From assembly GCA_963082875.1 (NCBI GenBank), contig OY720097.1:21770501-21834500 (forward strand): a DNA stretch of 64,000 nucleotides, read 5' to 3'. Position numbers and translations under genes: made by a program. Source of the stretch: Corella eumyota (taxonomy: Eukaryota > Chordata > Ascidiacea > Phlebobranchia > Corellidae). This document shows, piece after piece, positions 24,174 through 34,443 of the stretch. Every line of letters begins with the position of its first letter. Positions within the stretch are counted from its first letter, which is position 1. The notes below the pieces were generated by a model. It was given only the letters and a program-made list of their open reading frames with translations. It made no database searches and had not been told where the DNA came from.

Positions 24174-25081
24174 AATTCAGGCTCATTTAAAATCATGATC
24201 GATTTAAACAAAAAATTATAAATATATATAACCTTTTTCTTATAAAAAAATGTGATTATGAATAAAAAGATAACACCATTTGTTATGCATGTTTTATTGT
24301 TACCCAAAAAACCTAACATACGTAACATGTGTGTTTTTTGTATAACCTATTTTAATCTCTGTACAAATTTATAAATATAGGCTATACTTTGAAATAACGT
24401 ATTAAAAAAAAATTGGATATTTTTTATATATAGCTTATTGTTTTTTTTACCTTCAGCGTATTTTTTAAAAATTATATAATTGATATAATATGTTTTTGTT
24501 ATCACTAGTGTGCTAAAGTTTAATTGGTGCAAAATTTTGTAGATCTAAATGCTTTCTATTAATTACTAAATATTCAATTTTTTAGGTACTTAACTAGGAG
24601 TTTTTACTCTTTAAATTGTGTATTAATATAAAACAACTACACAAATCTGACATGAAAAGAAATATCAACAAACTGCAATATTCTGACTAGTCAATTTTCC
24701 ACCCGACATGCTACATTTAAATTGGTTGCAAAAAAATGGTTGCAACTGATAAATGCCTGTGATAATTAAGTTTAATTAATGTGTTTAAGGTAGATTTGTA
24801 AAGAGGGCAAATAGTTTTTAAAGAAGCGTGTTAAGCTAAATTTGTCTTTTCAAAAAATCTTTACGATTTATGGATAAAGGTTACATATATTTTATATTTA
24901 ATAAAAACTGTTCAAGTTAACATTAAGCTTAACATTGTAACTTTTAAATCTTGTAGAAATTCTATTAAAAACTTAATCCCATTTATAATATTAAATGGTC
25001 GATAATCTTTGTTTATTTTCGTTAGTAGTAAAGTAGATCAATCAAATTCTCATTGTATAAATTTTTAAAAATTAACTAAAA
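24174..25081. other. Spacer between the two nucleotidyltransferase-TPR genes
   Basis: AT-rich, no gene. An AATAAA near 24259 may serve paralogue 1. The 15-20 bp directly before each ATG are alike in both genes (actaaaaatg), so the duplication included the leader. Confidence 0.5.
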
Positions 25082-27685
25082 ATGGCTGAAGACGAAGTTA
25101 TCCAACAACTCGCAAAAACTTGTGACCCCGATGGAAAAGAATTAAAGCCAAAACAATCTGCAAAACTTTTCCATAAACTTGGGTTGATTTATAAAACTGA
25201 AGGTTTACAAGAAGCTGACAAAATCAAATTAATTCAAAGTGCAGCCTTGCTTAATGCCGCAATTTTTAGAGATCCTGAAAATATTGAAGAAATTAAACAA
25301 GATCTATGTCAGTTTTGTTTTGAATTACTGATAAGTGCAAATGCAGCAAACCTAGAGGCAGATTTAGTAAAACATGCCAATTTAATTGCTAAAGATGTAG
25401 AAGAAATGAGAAAAGAAGTAAATAAAAAACTTGTAGACATTTTAAAAATTCCTGATCAAATTCCTGAAAGTCAATTTAAAAAACTTAAAAGCAAAAAAGT
25501 TGGTTCTATTTACAACCTGCAAGTTTACATAAGTGAAGAATATACAAAGATTATGAAATGTCTTGCAGGATTTTGTGAAGAAATAATGGGAATTCCCCCA
25601 TGTGAATATGCTTTAGTGGGACTTGGATCACTTTCAAGAAGGGAAATAACTCCATACTCCGATTTTGAAAATGTCATAGTTTTGGATGACAGTATCGCAG
25701 AATTGTCTAAAAAACGCCAAGAAAAAGTAAAAGAATACTTTAGGTGGTTTGCTGTAACCTTTCAAATTATTTTGATTAATCTTGGAGAAACTATTCTTCC
25801 TGCTGTTCATATCCCGAGTTTAAATAGTGGGGATTCAACTAAATTTAATCTTTACGACGCAATAACACGTTTGGGTATTTCTTTTGATGGAATGATGCCA
25901 CATGCTTGTAAATCACCGCTTGGAAGGCAGATGAAAACTACAAACAAACAATTTGTACTTGAGTTAATTCAAACTGTTAGCAAGATGGCCAGTTTCATTG
26001 GGTCTGATGAAGATATTAAGAATGGTTATCACTTAGCCGATATGTTAATGACATCATGTTTTGTCTCTGGCAGTCAACAAGTATATCAACAATTTAAAGA
26101 ACTTGTTGAAAAGGAAATATCTTTGTTGGACAGAAAAACTTTTGTGTCTTCAGTTCACAAACAAATTCGTGAAAACAGTAAAGATTTTCAAATCTTGAAG
26201 CAACTAGAACAATCAACTGAAACATACAAACTAAACATAAAAAGAATGGTTTATAGAAGTTCAACTTTATTTGTTTCAGCAATTGGAAAAATTCATGGCA
26301 TTGAAAGTCCATGCTGTTTTGACATTTTGGAAAATCTTATTCAACAAAAATTAATACCTAAAACGGTTGGCTGTGATCTTAAATTTGCCATTGCTATTGC
26401 TTGTGAAATACGACTACGAATTTACATGGATAAAAAATCTCAAGACGATGTGGTTCAACAATCAAAAATAAAGAGTAAATTTATAGATGAAACAGTTGGA
26501 ATAAAAAGCCTTTTGGAATATTTTTTAATAATTACCCCATTTCAGGAAAATATATTTGATTTGCAAAAAATCGCAAAACCTGACACATATTTAGTTCCAC
26601 AAACATGTTATTACCTTCATAATTACACATATGCCATAGAGTGGGGAAATCAAAACCTTTATGAAAACTCAATAAACAATACTTTGTACAAATTTCGAAC
26701 TCTTAACCTGGGTTTATCTCACTATTGGGTGGCTGTTTGCAAATACGAGCTTAAGCAGTTTAAAGAAGCCTCGACTGATTTACAAATTTCACTTGAAATC
26801 CATCAACAGCTTCCTGAGGATGCAACGAAATCAAAATGGATTTCAATTTATCACTACTGGATTGGAAGATGTAAATATGAGCTACAGCAATATGAAGACT
26901 CATTTATTGATTTGCTTTCATCACTTGAAATGCAACAACAAATTACAGAGGATCCATCCAAAGACACCTGGTTAGCTAGTTGTCATTTTTGGTTAGGTTT
27001 GTGCAAATATGGACTCGGGCAATATGAGAAATCGCAAACAAATTTACTTTCTGCATTTAATATTCACAAACAAATTGTTGAAGATCCAAATAAAAGTAAT
27101 TGGATATCTCTTTGTCATTATTGGATTGGTTTGTGCAAATATGAGCTTAATCAATTTGAAGAAGCTTTAGAGCATGTCGAAACTTCATGTAGAATTGAAG
27201 AGAAATTACCTCAATATCCAAACACTGTTGTAAACATAGTATCTTATAACTATCGCATTGGACTGTGCAAGTATAATCTTAACCGGCGTGCAGATGCTCT
27301 ACCCAATTTTAAATCTGCACTTGAATGCCAAGATTTATTGACTCAGAATCCAAATTATGATGGAGATGTTGCAAATTACCATTATTGGATAGGATTGTGC
27401 AATTATGACTTGAGCAACTTTAAAGTAGCTTTGCCTGACTTGCAACTATCTTTAGAAATTCGACGAAATATTTCCAGAGATTTAAACAATGATGAGAAAG
27501 TTGCAAAATGTCTCTATCAATGTGGAATGTGTAAATACTTTCTAAATCAATACCAGGAAGCAATGGCAGATCTGCAGGCTGCACTTACAATTTACAATAA
27601 AGCTACAAAGAGTTCTAGGAACAGTCAAAAAATAGCTTATTGTTATCATTGGATCAGCAAATGCAAAACTGATATTAAACTTTAA
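25082..27685 (+). CDS. Nucleotidyltransferase-like/TPR protein, paralogue 2
   Basis: Intronless, 867 residues, in the same order as its neighbour at 21708: helical N-terminus, the core GLGSLSRREITPYSDFENVI with the same D and E near residues 194/196, the block ISFDGMMPHACKSPLGRQ, helical middle, then seven full TPR-like repeats of about 44 residues plus a partial one. The 46-residue length difference from paralogue 1 equals about one repeat. DNA of the nucleotidyltransferase region is nearly identical between the two genes, whereas the last four repeats are clearly diverged; several repeats here have lost the W (IVSYNYRIGLCKYNLN, VAKCLYQCGMCKYFLN). An AATAAA at 27692 follows the stop closely. 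Function unknown; probably cytosolic. Confidence 0.85.
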   Translation: MAEDEVIQQLAKTCDPDGKELKPKQSAKLFHKLGLIYKTEGLQEADKIKLIQSAALLNAAIFRDPENIEEIKQDLCQFCFELLISANAANLEADLVKHANLIAKDVEEMRKEVNKKLVDILKIPDQIPESQFKKLKSKKVGSIYNLQVYISEEYTKIMKCLAGFCEEIMGIPPCEYALVGLGSLSRREITPYSDFENVIVLDDSIAELSKKRQEKVKEYFRWFAVTFQIILINLGETILPAVHIPSLNSGDSTKFNLYDAITRLGISFDGMMPHACKSPLGRQMKTTNKQFVLELIQTVSKMASFIGSDEDIKNGYHLADMLMTSCFVSGSQQVYQQFKELVEKEISLLDRKTFVSSVHKQIRENSKDFQILKQLEQSTETYKLNIKRMVYRSSTLFVSAIGKIHGIESPCCFDILENLIQQKLIPKTVGCDLKFAIAIACEIRLRIYMDKKSQDDVVQQSKIKSKFIDETVGIKSLLEYFLIITPFQENIFDLQKIAKPDTYLVPQTCYYLHNYTYAIEWGNQNLYENSINNTLYKFRTLNLGLSHYWVAVCKYELKQFKEASTDLQISLEIHQQLPEDATKSKWISIYHYWIGRCKYELQQYEDSFIDLLSSLEMQQQITEDPSKDTWLASCHFWLGLCKYGLGQYEKSQTNLLSAFNIHKQIVEDPNKSNWISLCHYWIGLCKYELNQFEEALEHVETSCRIEEKLPQYPNTVVNIVSYNYRIGLCKYNLNRRADALPNFKSALECQDLLTQNPNYDGDVANYHYWIGLCNYDLSNFKVALPDLQLSLEIRRNISRDLNNDEKVAKCLYQCGMCKYFLNQYQEAMADLQAALTIYNKATKSSRNSQKIAYCYHWISKCKTDIKL

Positions 27686-28326
27686 AAACAAAATAAATCT
27701 TTTCTTTATAATTTAAAAGGGTGGTTTTTGTATTTTGATTGCAAATTAAATTAAAAAAGAGCTATTAGAATTCAAAAATTATAATTAAATCATTTCTAGA
27801 CTTTATATTAGTTATTTTTTTGGGATTATGTTTACTTTACCTTTCTCAAACTTACTTGTTTATTTGCAGCTTAAAATGTTATTACTTTAGGGCTTTTTAA
27901 TAGGTTTTTTTTTTTTTTTTTTGAAATAATACATATATTTTCTGGTGAACCCTAAAAATATGTAGCCTTGTTAAATTTATTTAACCCAAAATATGGGTAT
28001 GACAATATTGTTTTAAAAAAATGTTGGGTGTTTAAAATGTTTAATGGTGATTACATGTCTGATATATGTTTTTGTTATTGTTAGTATGCTTAAGTTTAAA
28101 TTGTGTACTATAAGATATTTAATCTATTAAACAAGCGTATAATCATACCTTTTCTATTACTTACTAAAACCATTGTATTTTTAGATGCAACTAGAGATTT
28201 TTTTAAATGTATATAAATATGAAACCTAACCTTGACATGGGAAAAAGCTTCAACAAACTTGTCACTGTTATTTCAACTCAAATCAAATATCTTAATTTTT
28301 CATTGCTGAATTGAAAAAGGTAAATT
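27686..28326. other. Non-coding, between TPR gene and lectin array
   Basis: AT-rich with a T-run at about 27905-27922. No gene seen. Confidence 0.45.
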
Positions 28327-28610
28327 TTTTTTTTTGTATATATTTTTGTACTCGATGTGGGAAAGTCGAACGCGCAACTTAAACATAGAGTAACATCAGT
28401 TACTCCGACCCAGTCTCGAGTTGTCTGTGGAAGTTTGGGATATTATATAGATTATAATTGCCAGATAATTATGCTGCTGATTGCGTGCTGACTCAGCAGG
28501 AGTTCACACTGTTTATAGCACCTTACTCAAAGGGCTACAGCAAGAAAGCAGTGGGGATTAAACCCACGACCTCATTAGTGGTGTAGCAAGTGAGCTTAAT
28601 TACTATAATA
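28327..28610 (-). repeat. SINE family 1, near full length
   Basis: From a T-run and tatatttttgtactcgatg to the head region ggtgtagcaagtgagctta, head slightly decayed. Confidence 0.85.
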
Positions 28611-29376
28611 AGTTGTGAATTGATTTGCAACTATTACTTAAACAAAACAACCATTGTGAGCTCCTGAATAATTACTTTGTTTACTAAACTGGTGTAAAAA
28701 CAATCGAATAAGAAATAATTACCCTTAACAAAAGATACATTGTAAGATATGATTGAAGCAAAGATTTCTACTATTAAAAACACAGTTTTAAATAATGTAA
28801 GCAAGTACAGTTTACACAAAGCATAAGCGCAGATGCCTCCTGATCTGCAAGATTTAGTTAATTCACTTTGGTTTGCTGCATTATTTTTTAATATGTTATC
28901 ATATTTTTGTTGTTATAGTTTAAAGTAATAATTTTTAAATATATACATTATGTTTTAGTTTTTAATTTGTAGCCTAGCATTTCTGTAAGTACTACTAACA
29001 CAGTAAAATTGGTTTAATTTGCTTATTTAATAAAAAGTTAACTTTTAGTTCTTCTTACAACCACTTTGAAGTAATAAATGTATAGAAGCAATACTTCTTC
29101 AGCTAGAGGCTATGTGCCTATTATTTTTTTTAGTGCTTCAATATAAAAGTTCCAAGAGACTAAAATTTTATAGTTTAAGTTTTATTTATTTAATGGAAGG
29201 GTGCACTTCAGATTTGTTGATTTAAATATGTAATAAAACTGTTCTTTTTAAACAGCTCAAGTTGTAGGTAATGATTAGCTAACTTAAAATTAGTTTTTAA
29301 TATCGTTCCCCTAATTTAGTTCCTTTATATTTTATCAAAGTTATTATTCACAACTAAAAGCTATGTAACAAATAAA
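28611..29376. other. 5' flank of lectin gene A, partly shared with the array
   Basis: The stretch around 28797-28850 (gtaagcaagtaca, acacaaagcataagcgcaga, tgcctcc) recurs upstream of the type 2 lectin genes at about 36890, 43442 and 55446. The conserved promoter-like block found 87 bp before the other lectin ATGs is absent here. Confidence 0.6.
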
Positions 29377-32300
29377 ATGAACAAGTTAGTTTTAAGTTTG
29401 ATAATTTTAAGTTTAAATGTTGTAAATGGGCAACAATGGTTTGCTCATGAGAATGTAGAATATTACTTTAGTGTAGCTAAGGTTAATTACGCAACAGCAG
29501 TGACAAGATGTGCAGAAATAAACTCAATGTTGGCAACGCCCAAGACATCAAGAATCCATGATTTTATTAATCAAACATTATATTTTTTTGAAGGTAAAGA
29601 TTTTAAATTTAAAAAATTAAATTTATTGTTGGTTGTATGTAACTGGTTTAGTGGTTTTATTTAAATTATAATTATTGTTTGGTTTCGTTCAAAATGTGAT
29701 TTGTGATTCGGTTACGAAAAGATTAACCGAATCACAAAATCTTTAAAGATTCGGTTACGAAAAGAATTAACTTTTATATTTAAGGAAAAATATACCTTTA
29801 CTGGATCGGTCTAACAAGAACAAACTCCTCTTTACCTTTTAAGTGGAGCGATGGAACAACTTTGCTAAGAAACCAATCTTACTGGGGTTATGGCCAACCT
29901 GATAATCACGGAGGGTTCCAGAATTGTGTTCTGTTAAGGCTTGTAGACACAAGGTGGTATGATGATCAATGTCGTTATAATGGCAGATTTATTTGCCAAC
30001 GAGATTTACCGGCATGTAAGTATGTTTATATTAATTTCCAATTTTTTTTTTGTATATATCTTTATCCTCGATGTGGGAAGGTTGAATGTGGACCTATACA
30101 TAGAATAACATCAGTTACTCCAACCCAGTCTCAAGTTGCCTGTGGCAGTTTGGAATATTATAGATTATAATTGCCCGGTAATTAGGCTGCTGATTAAGTG
30201 CAGGCTTAGCAGGAGTTTGTACCATTTATAGCGCCTTACTCAAGGACGCTACAGCATGAGATCAGTGGGGATTGAACCCACTTCCTCATGGTGGTGTAGC
30301 AAGTGTTCTTACCGCTACACAACGCTGCCAGTAGATTTTAATCTTTTTACTTCGTTTTAAATAATTTTTAGCAATGTTTTGCTGGTGTAAAAATGTTTTT
30401 CTGTTGTACAGCTACAAGTGTTTTGACAACAACTACCATGACAACCAAAAAGGTAAACTCAGGCTTTATGACTACCTCGATTGAAACAAAAACAATGTTA
30501 AATCTAACGACAACTTCGTCTACAATCTTCTCTAAAGTTAGTATTTAATGTTTATTTTTCTTAATATAATTTTTAATAAATAAAAAAAATTTAGAGTAAT
30601 CTTTACTAAAATTCTTTACTAAAAACTTTGTATTTAGGACGTTCTACTAATTATAGCATTGTCAATCATCGGGACATTTTTACTCATTTCTAATTTCACT
30701 ATTTTTTATCTACTCTATAACCGAAAAATCAATGTTACATGTAAGTTTATTTTATGGCCAACTTGAATATAGGTTATATTTTTATTATCTAGCTTTTGAG
30801 TTATAATTGCTATTTTTAATATTATTGACCAGGTTTTTTTTTAATATTATTTTGCCAGCTGTTTTTAAATACTTAAAGTTTGACACTAGTTAGCAGATTT
30901 TGGTTTATAAAATAAGTTTTGTCATTGAACTAAATTGTAATTTATTTTACAGCAAAACCAGGAAATGAATACATAGACGTTGTTGCATGTAAGCTATGTA
31001 TATTTGTTTTTATTATTACTTTAAACTAACTCTTGCAATCAGAGGTAGTGTGGTATAAGGGTCATGGCAGCTGACTTCGATGTTTTGAGCACAAGCCGCA
31101 CCATTGCCACACTATTTGCCATTAAGCCCGGCATTTATTAATAGCTTGAACACCTCACAACCCAACAAAAATACAAAACCGATCGTCTTTACAGTATAAA
31201 AAAAGCTGTATAAGAAAAGCACATTTGTGTTGGTCCTTTTAAACTTCAATTGGTGTTTGCAAGTCGTGGTAAGAACCGGCAGCGTGGTGTAGTAGTAAGA
31301 ACACTTGCTACACCACACATGAGGTCGTGGGTTCAATTCCCACTGATCTCATGCTGTAGCGCCCTTGAGTAAGGCGCTATAAACGGTACGAACTCCTGCT
31401 GAGCCAACACTTAATCAGCAGTATAATTATCGGGCAATTATAATCTATATAATATCCCAAACTGCCATAGTCAACTCGAGACTGCGTCGGAGTAACTGAT
31501 GTTACTCTATGTTTAAGTCGTGAAGTCGACCTTCCCACATCGAGGATAAAGAAATATACAAAGAACTTTTGTTCCTATTTACTAAATTTTATTTTATATC
31601 ACAGCTCGACTAGAAAATAAATATACGGAAAATGTTGAATGTAAGTATGTGAGTTAAGATCATTAAAACAAATTTAATAAACAGCAGATTTTTGTTTACG
31701 ATTTTGAACAAAGTTTTAATTTATTTTTACAGCCGAATCAGAACATGAATATGCTGAAATTGTGGCAGGTATGTATATATTTTAATATCTTTTTTAATAA
31801 ACTATATTTAAATATATAAAGGAACAAATTAAGGCCCCTTTTACACGGTGTACGTAACGTAACGTAAGTTTGCGCAACCATTTAAAATGAACAGGGTCGT
31901 TTACACGAACGAAAGTTTGCAAAAGTTACGTAAGATTTCGTAAGCGGTATACTTGTCATAGATATTTTGTATTAATATTTAAAAAGAAATCCCTAGAACA
32001 CGCAAAGTTACGAAACGTTACGCAGCGCAATGCAACGTTACCTTGTCGTGTGAACAGGCGTTTACCTATAATTAATTATATGCGAAACAGTCAAATAATC
32101 TGGCTATAATATAGATTTCTAGCTATTTAATTAAAAAAGTATCTGTTTTAAATAAATCTTTGTCATAGTTTAAAGATAAGTTTGGTTTGTTAAAGTAAAA
32201 ACAATTATAATTTTGCTAGCCTAACTTTTAGTTACTCAGCTTTATTTTTTTTGCTTCGTTTGTTACCATAACAACGATTAAAGATTGAATTGCGCCAGAT

Positions 32301-33198
32301 GAGTCGCCCAAGAGCAGTTCTTAAGCGGGGCTTTACTCGAACTTAGTTGGGTCAGGTTTTACTTATAGGATTATTTAGCAATTAAAAATATATTTTTGGT
32401 TTTAAATTAAAATTTTTATTCTAGTCGAACCAGAAAATCGATGTAAAGAAGTTGTAGTACGTAAGTTAACGTGCATTTGCACAACTTAATTTCTTTAATT
32501 TAATTGTTTTAATCAATACCAACGGTTTTTAACTTAACATTTTACGATATTTACTTCTTTAAACTCGCTTTAGTTCCGCGATAAAGCTGTGTAAATACTC
32601 GTTTAATTTATGTTTCTATCATACCATACCACAAGTTACCAGTATAGTCGCCTGATTTTTAAAATGGGAGATAGATAATAATTTAACACAACTCGCTTGT
32701 TATTACGTTAATTTAATGGATAATAAACTCATTATTTTTGTCAGCTGTGTTAAAATAAGCATATATTTTTTAATCATTTTTATAGATTTGGTTATACTCT
32801 TTTTGTAACTCATTTCTCCGCTTTTTAGAAATAGAATTAAATAAAGGTCTGTTCACACGACAAGGTAACGTTGCGTTGCGTAACTTTACGAGTTCTAGGG
32901 ATTATCAAATACAAAATATCTAGTAAAAGTATACCGCTTACGAAATCTTGCGTAAATTTCGCTTCGGCTACAAAACTTTACGAAATCTTACGTAACTTTC
33001 GCAAACTTTCGTACGTGTGAACGACTCTGTTCATTTTAAATGGTTGCGAAATCTTACACTACGTTACGTTGCGTTGCGTTGCGTACGCCGTGTGAACGGG
33101 CCTTAAAGAATAATAATTTGAGGTGGTCATGAATTAAGTGAATAATATTAAAAATTATTTTTACAGGTATTCTTGATGGAATTTACTTTAACAGATAA
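29377..33198 (+). CDS. C-type lectin receptor A, type I membrane protein with mini-exon tyrosine tail
   Basis: Nine exons: 29377-29593, 29785-30015, 30412-30536, 30638-30740, 30953-30988, 31605-31640, 31733-31768, 32425-32460, 33167-33198; 283 residues. Exon 1 holds a signal peptide (cut likely after NVVNG) and half of the lectin domain (RCAEINSMLATPKTS). Exon 2 holds the rest: YWIGLTRTN, the sugar-site tripeptide QPD (galactose type in canonical lectins), QNCVLL, WYDDQC, FICQRDLPA. Exon 3 is a Thr/Ser-rich stalk. Exon 4 is the membrane span (VLLIIALSIIGTFLLISNF). Exons 5-8 are 36 nt each, phase 1 at both ends, coding GNEYIDVVA, NKYTENVE, HEYAEIVA and NRCKEVVV; the last has Cys where the others have Tyr. 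Exon 9 ends the protein with GIYFNR. All junctions are GT-AG. Introns carry two SINEs and two MITEs. Presumed cell-surface recognition receptor; ligand unknown. Confidence 0.85.
30043..30332 (-). repeat. SINE family 1, full length, in gene A intron 2
   Basis: Well preserved from tttttgtatatatctttatcctcgatg to ccgctacacaacgctgccag. Opposite orientation to the copy at 31276, so the stalk, membrane and first tail exons lie between inverted repeats. Confidence 0.92.
31041..31171 (+). repeat. tRNA-like SINE, family 2
   Basis: Different family: agaggtagtgtggtataagg head, then gagcacaagccgcaccattgccacactatttgcc and a ccaacaaaaatac end. Shares the body with copies at 37402, 43958, 55958 and 63071. 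Confidence 0.7.
31276..31562 (+). repeat. SINE family 1, full length, in gene A intron 5
   Basis: Head ccggcagcgtggtgtagtag, B-box region gggttcaattcccactg, intact body, short A end. Close to the apparent consensus. Confidence 0.93.
31829..32064 (+). mobile_element. MITE-like TIR element, copy 1
   Basis: Starts aaggccccttttacacggtg and ends cgtgtgaacaggcgttta, with gtaacgtaacgtaag and ttacgtaagatttcg arrays inside. Ends are short inverted repeats of the AAGGCCYGTTCACACG kind. No coding capacity. Confidence 0.75.
32842..33106 (-). mobile_element. MITE-like TIR element, copy 2 (inverted relative to copy 1)
   Basis: Starts aaaggtctgttcacacgaca and ends cgtgtgaacgggccttaa; reads as the reverse complement of copy 1. 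In the intron before gene A exon 9. Confidence 0.8.
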
Positions 33199-34143
33199 GT
33201 TTACACTTTTTCTCTGATTTTGTAAATATTATCGTGTTTTTAAATATTTTTTTTTGTATATGCTAATATTCTTGAAAATTTTTACAGTAATATTCTTTTT
33301 GTTATTGTTTTTCCATTGAAATTTTTTTTTTATAACTAACAAAGTCAATTTTAAGATTTATACTTTTTTGAGATTTTGGTCAAAAAAATGTCGGTTTTAT
33401 TTAAAAACATAATTTAAATATATTCTTTGGTGTTTCTAAGTATTAAACAATAAATTAATTTAACTATTACTTAATTTTTGTTTTTTAACTTTTTAAATCA
33501 ACTAAATCGTCAGTTTAGTTAACTGTGTGGCCGAACTTTTTTTTTTTACAATAAGTGAATTAAAACTAGCTGTAGTAGGTAAAGTTTATTTAAGTAAAAG
33601 TTTATGGAATATTTTCAACTATAACAAATAATAATTGATAAAGTAAAATAAGGAAAGAATATTCATTAATTGTTTTTGTATTCTATATCTTGTAATTTAA
33701 TAATGATGTCATAATCTAGTTTATTGTGTTCAACGATTCGGGAAGTTCTGACACTTCTACTAACTTTTAAACTTATTGTCTTGCTTTTTTATTTTAATTA
33801 TTACAAAATTTAAAAAAGACAATTCATGTCAAGTGAACAAATCTTGTGTACTCTGTATATTATTTGTTAGGCTTTTATTTTCAATTAAATTTTTTTGAAA
33901 TTACGAAATGCCATTGTGTATTTTATTTCGGTTTATTTTATAATATTTATTTACAAGCAAAAATGCACCACACAAAAACTTAACACGACCGTTCAGCAGG
34001 TTGTTAACAATGCCACTCCACATAAAACAGAACTCTCAAACTTAAGTTAATCACATGCCACTAAACAGTGACGCCCTAAGTAATACCGCTGTTTGACGCC
34101 CTAAGTAATACCGGACAAACTAAGTAATACCGCTATTTGTTAC
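33199..34143. other. Between gene A terminal exon and the second tail
   Basis: AT-rich, no coding signal. The left edge of the block shared with genes B and D falls at about 34143. Confidence 0.5.
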
Positions 34144-34443
34144 AATATTTACGGCCCATCTTTAAATATAATCTTGCAATAATAAAATGTGTGTGAGCAC
34201 CTGTTAATGTCAAAAGAACAAATAGTTTAAAATTGCTGCGACTTAGACATTAAACCTTATGGCCATTAACTCTGTGTCAAGGCCAGTAGGACAATTCATA
34301 GTTTTAACAGTAGTTGGTGTCTTTATTACTTCAAGTGGTAATGTTAGTGCCCAAACTAGTAATCTAAACATATTCATGTAAAATATTAAATCGTGTTTAT
34401 GTAGGTTTGTAAATCTTGGTTTAAATTGGAATTTATTTTGCAG

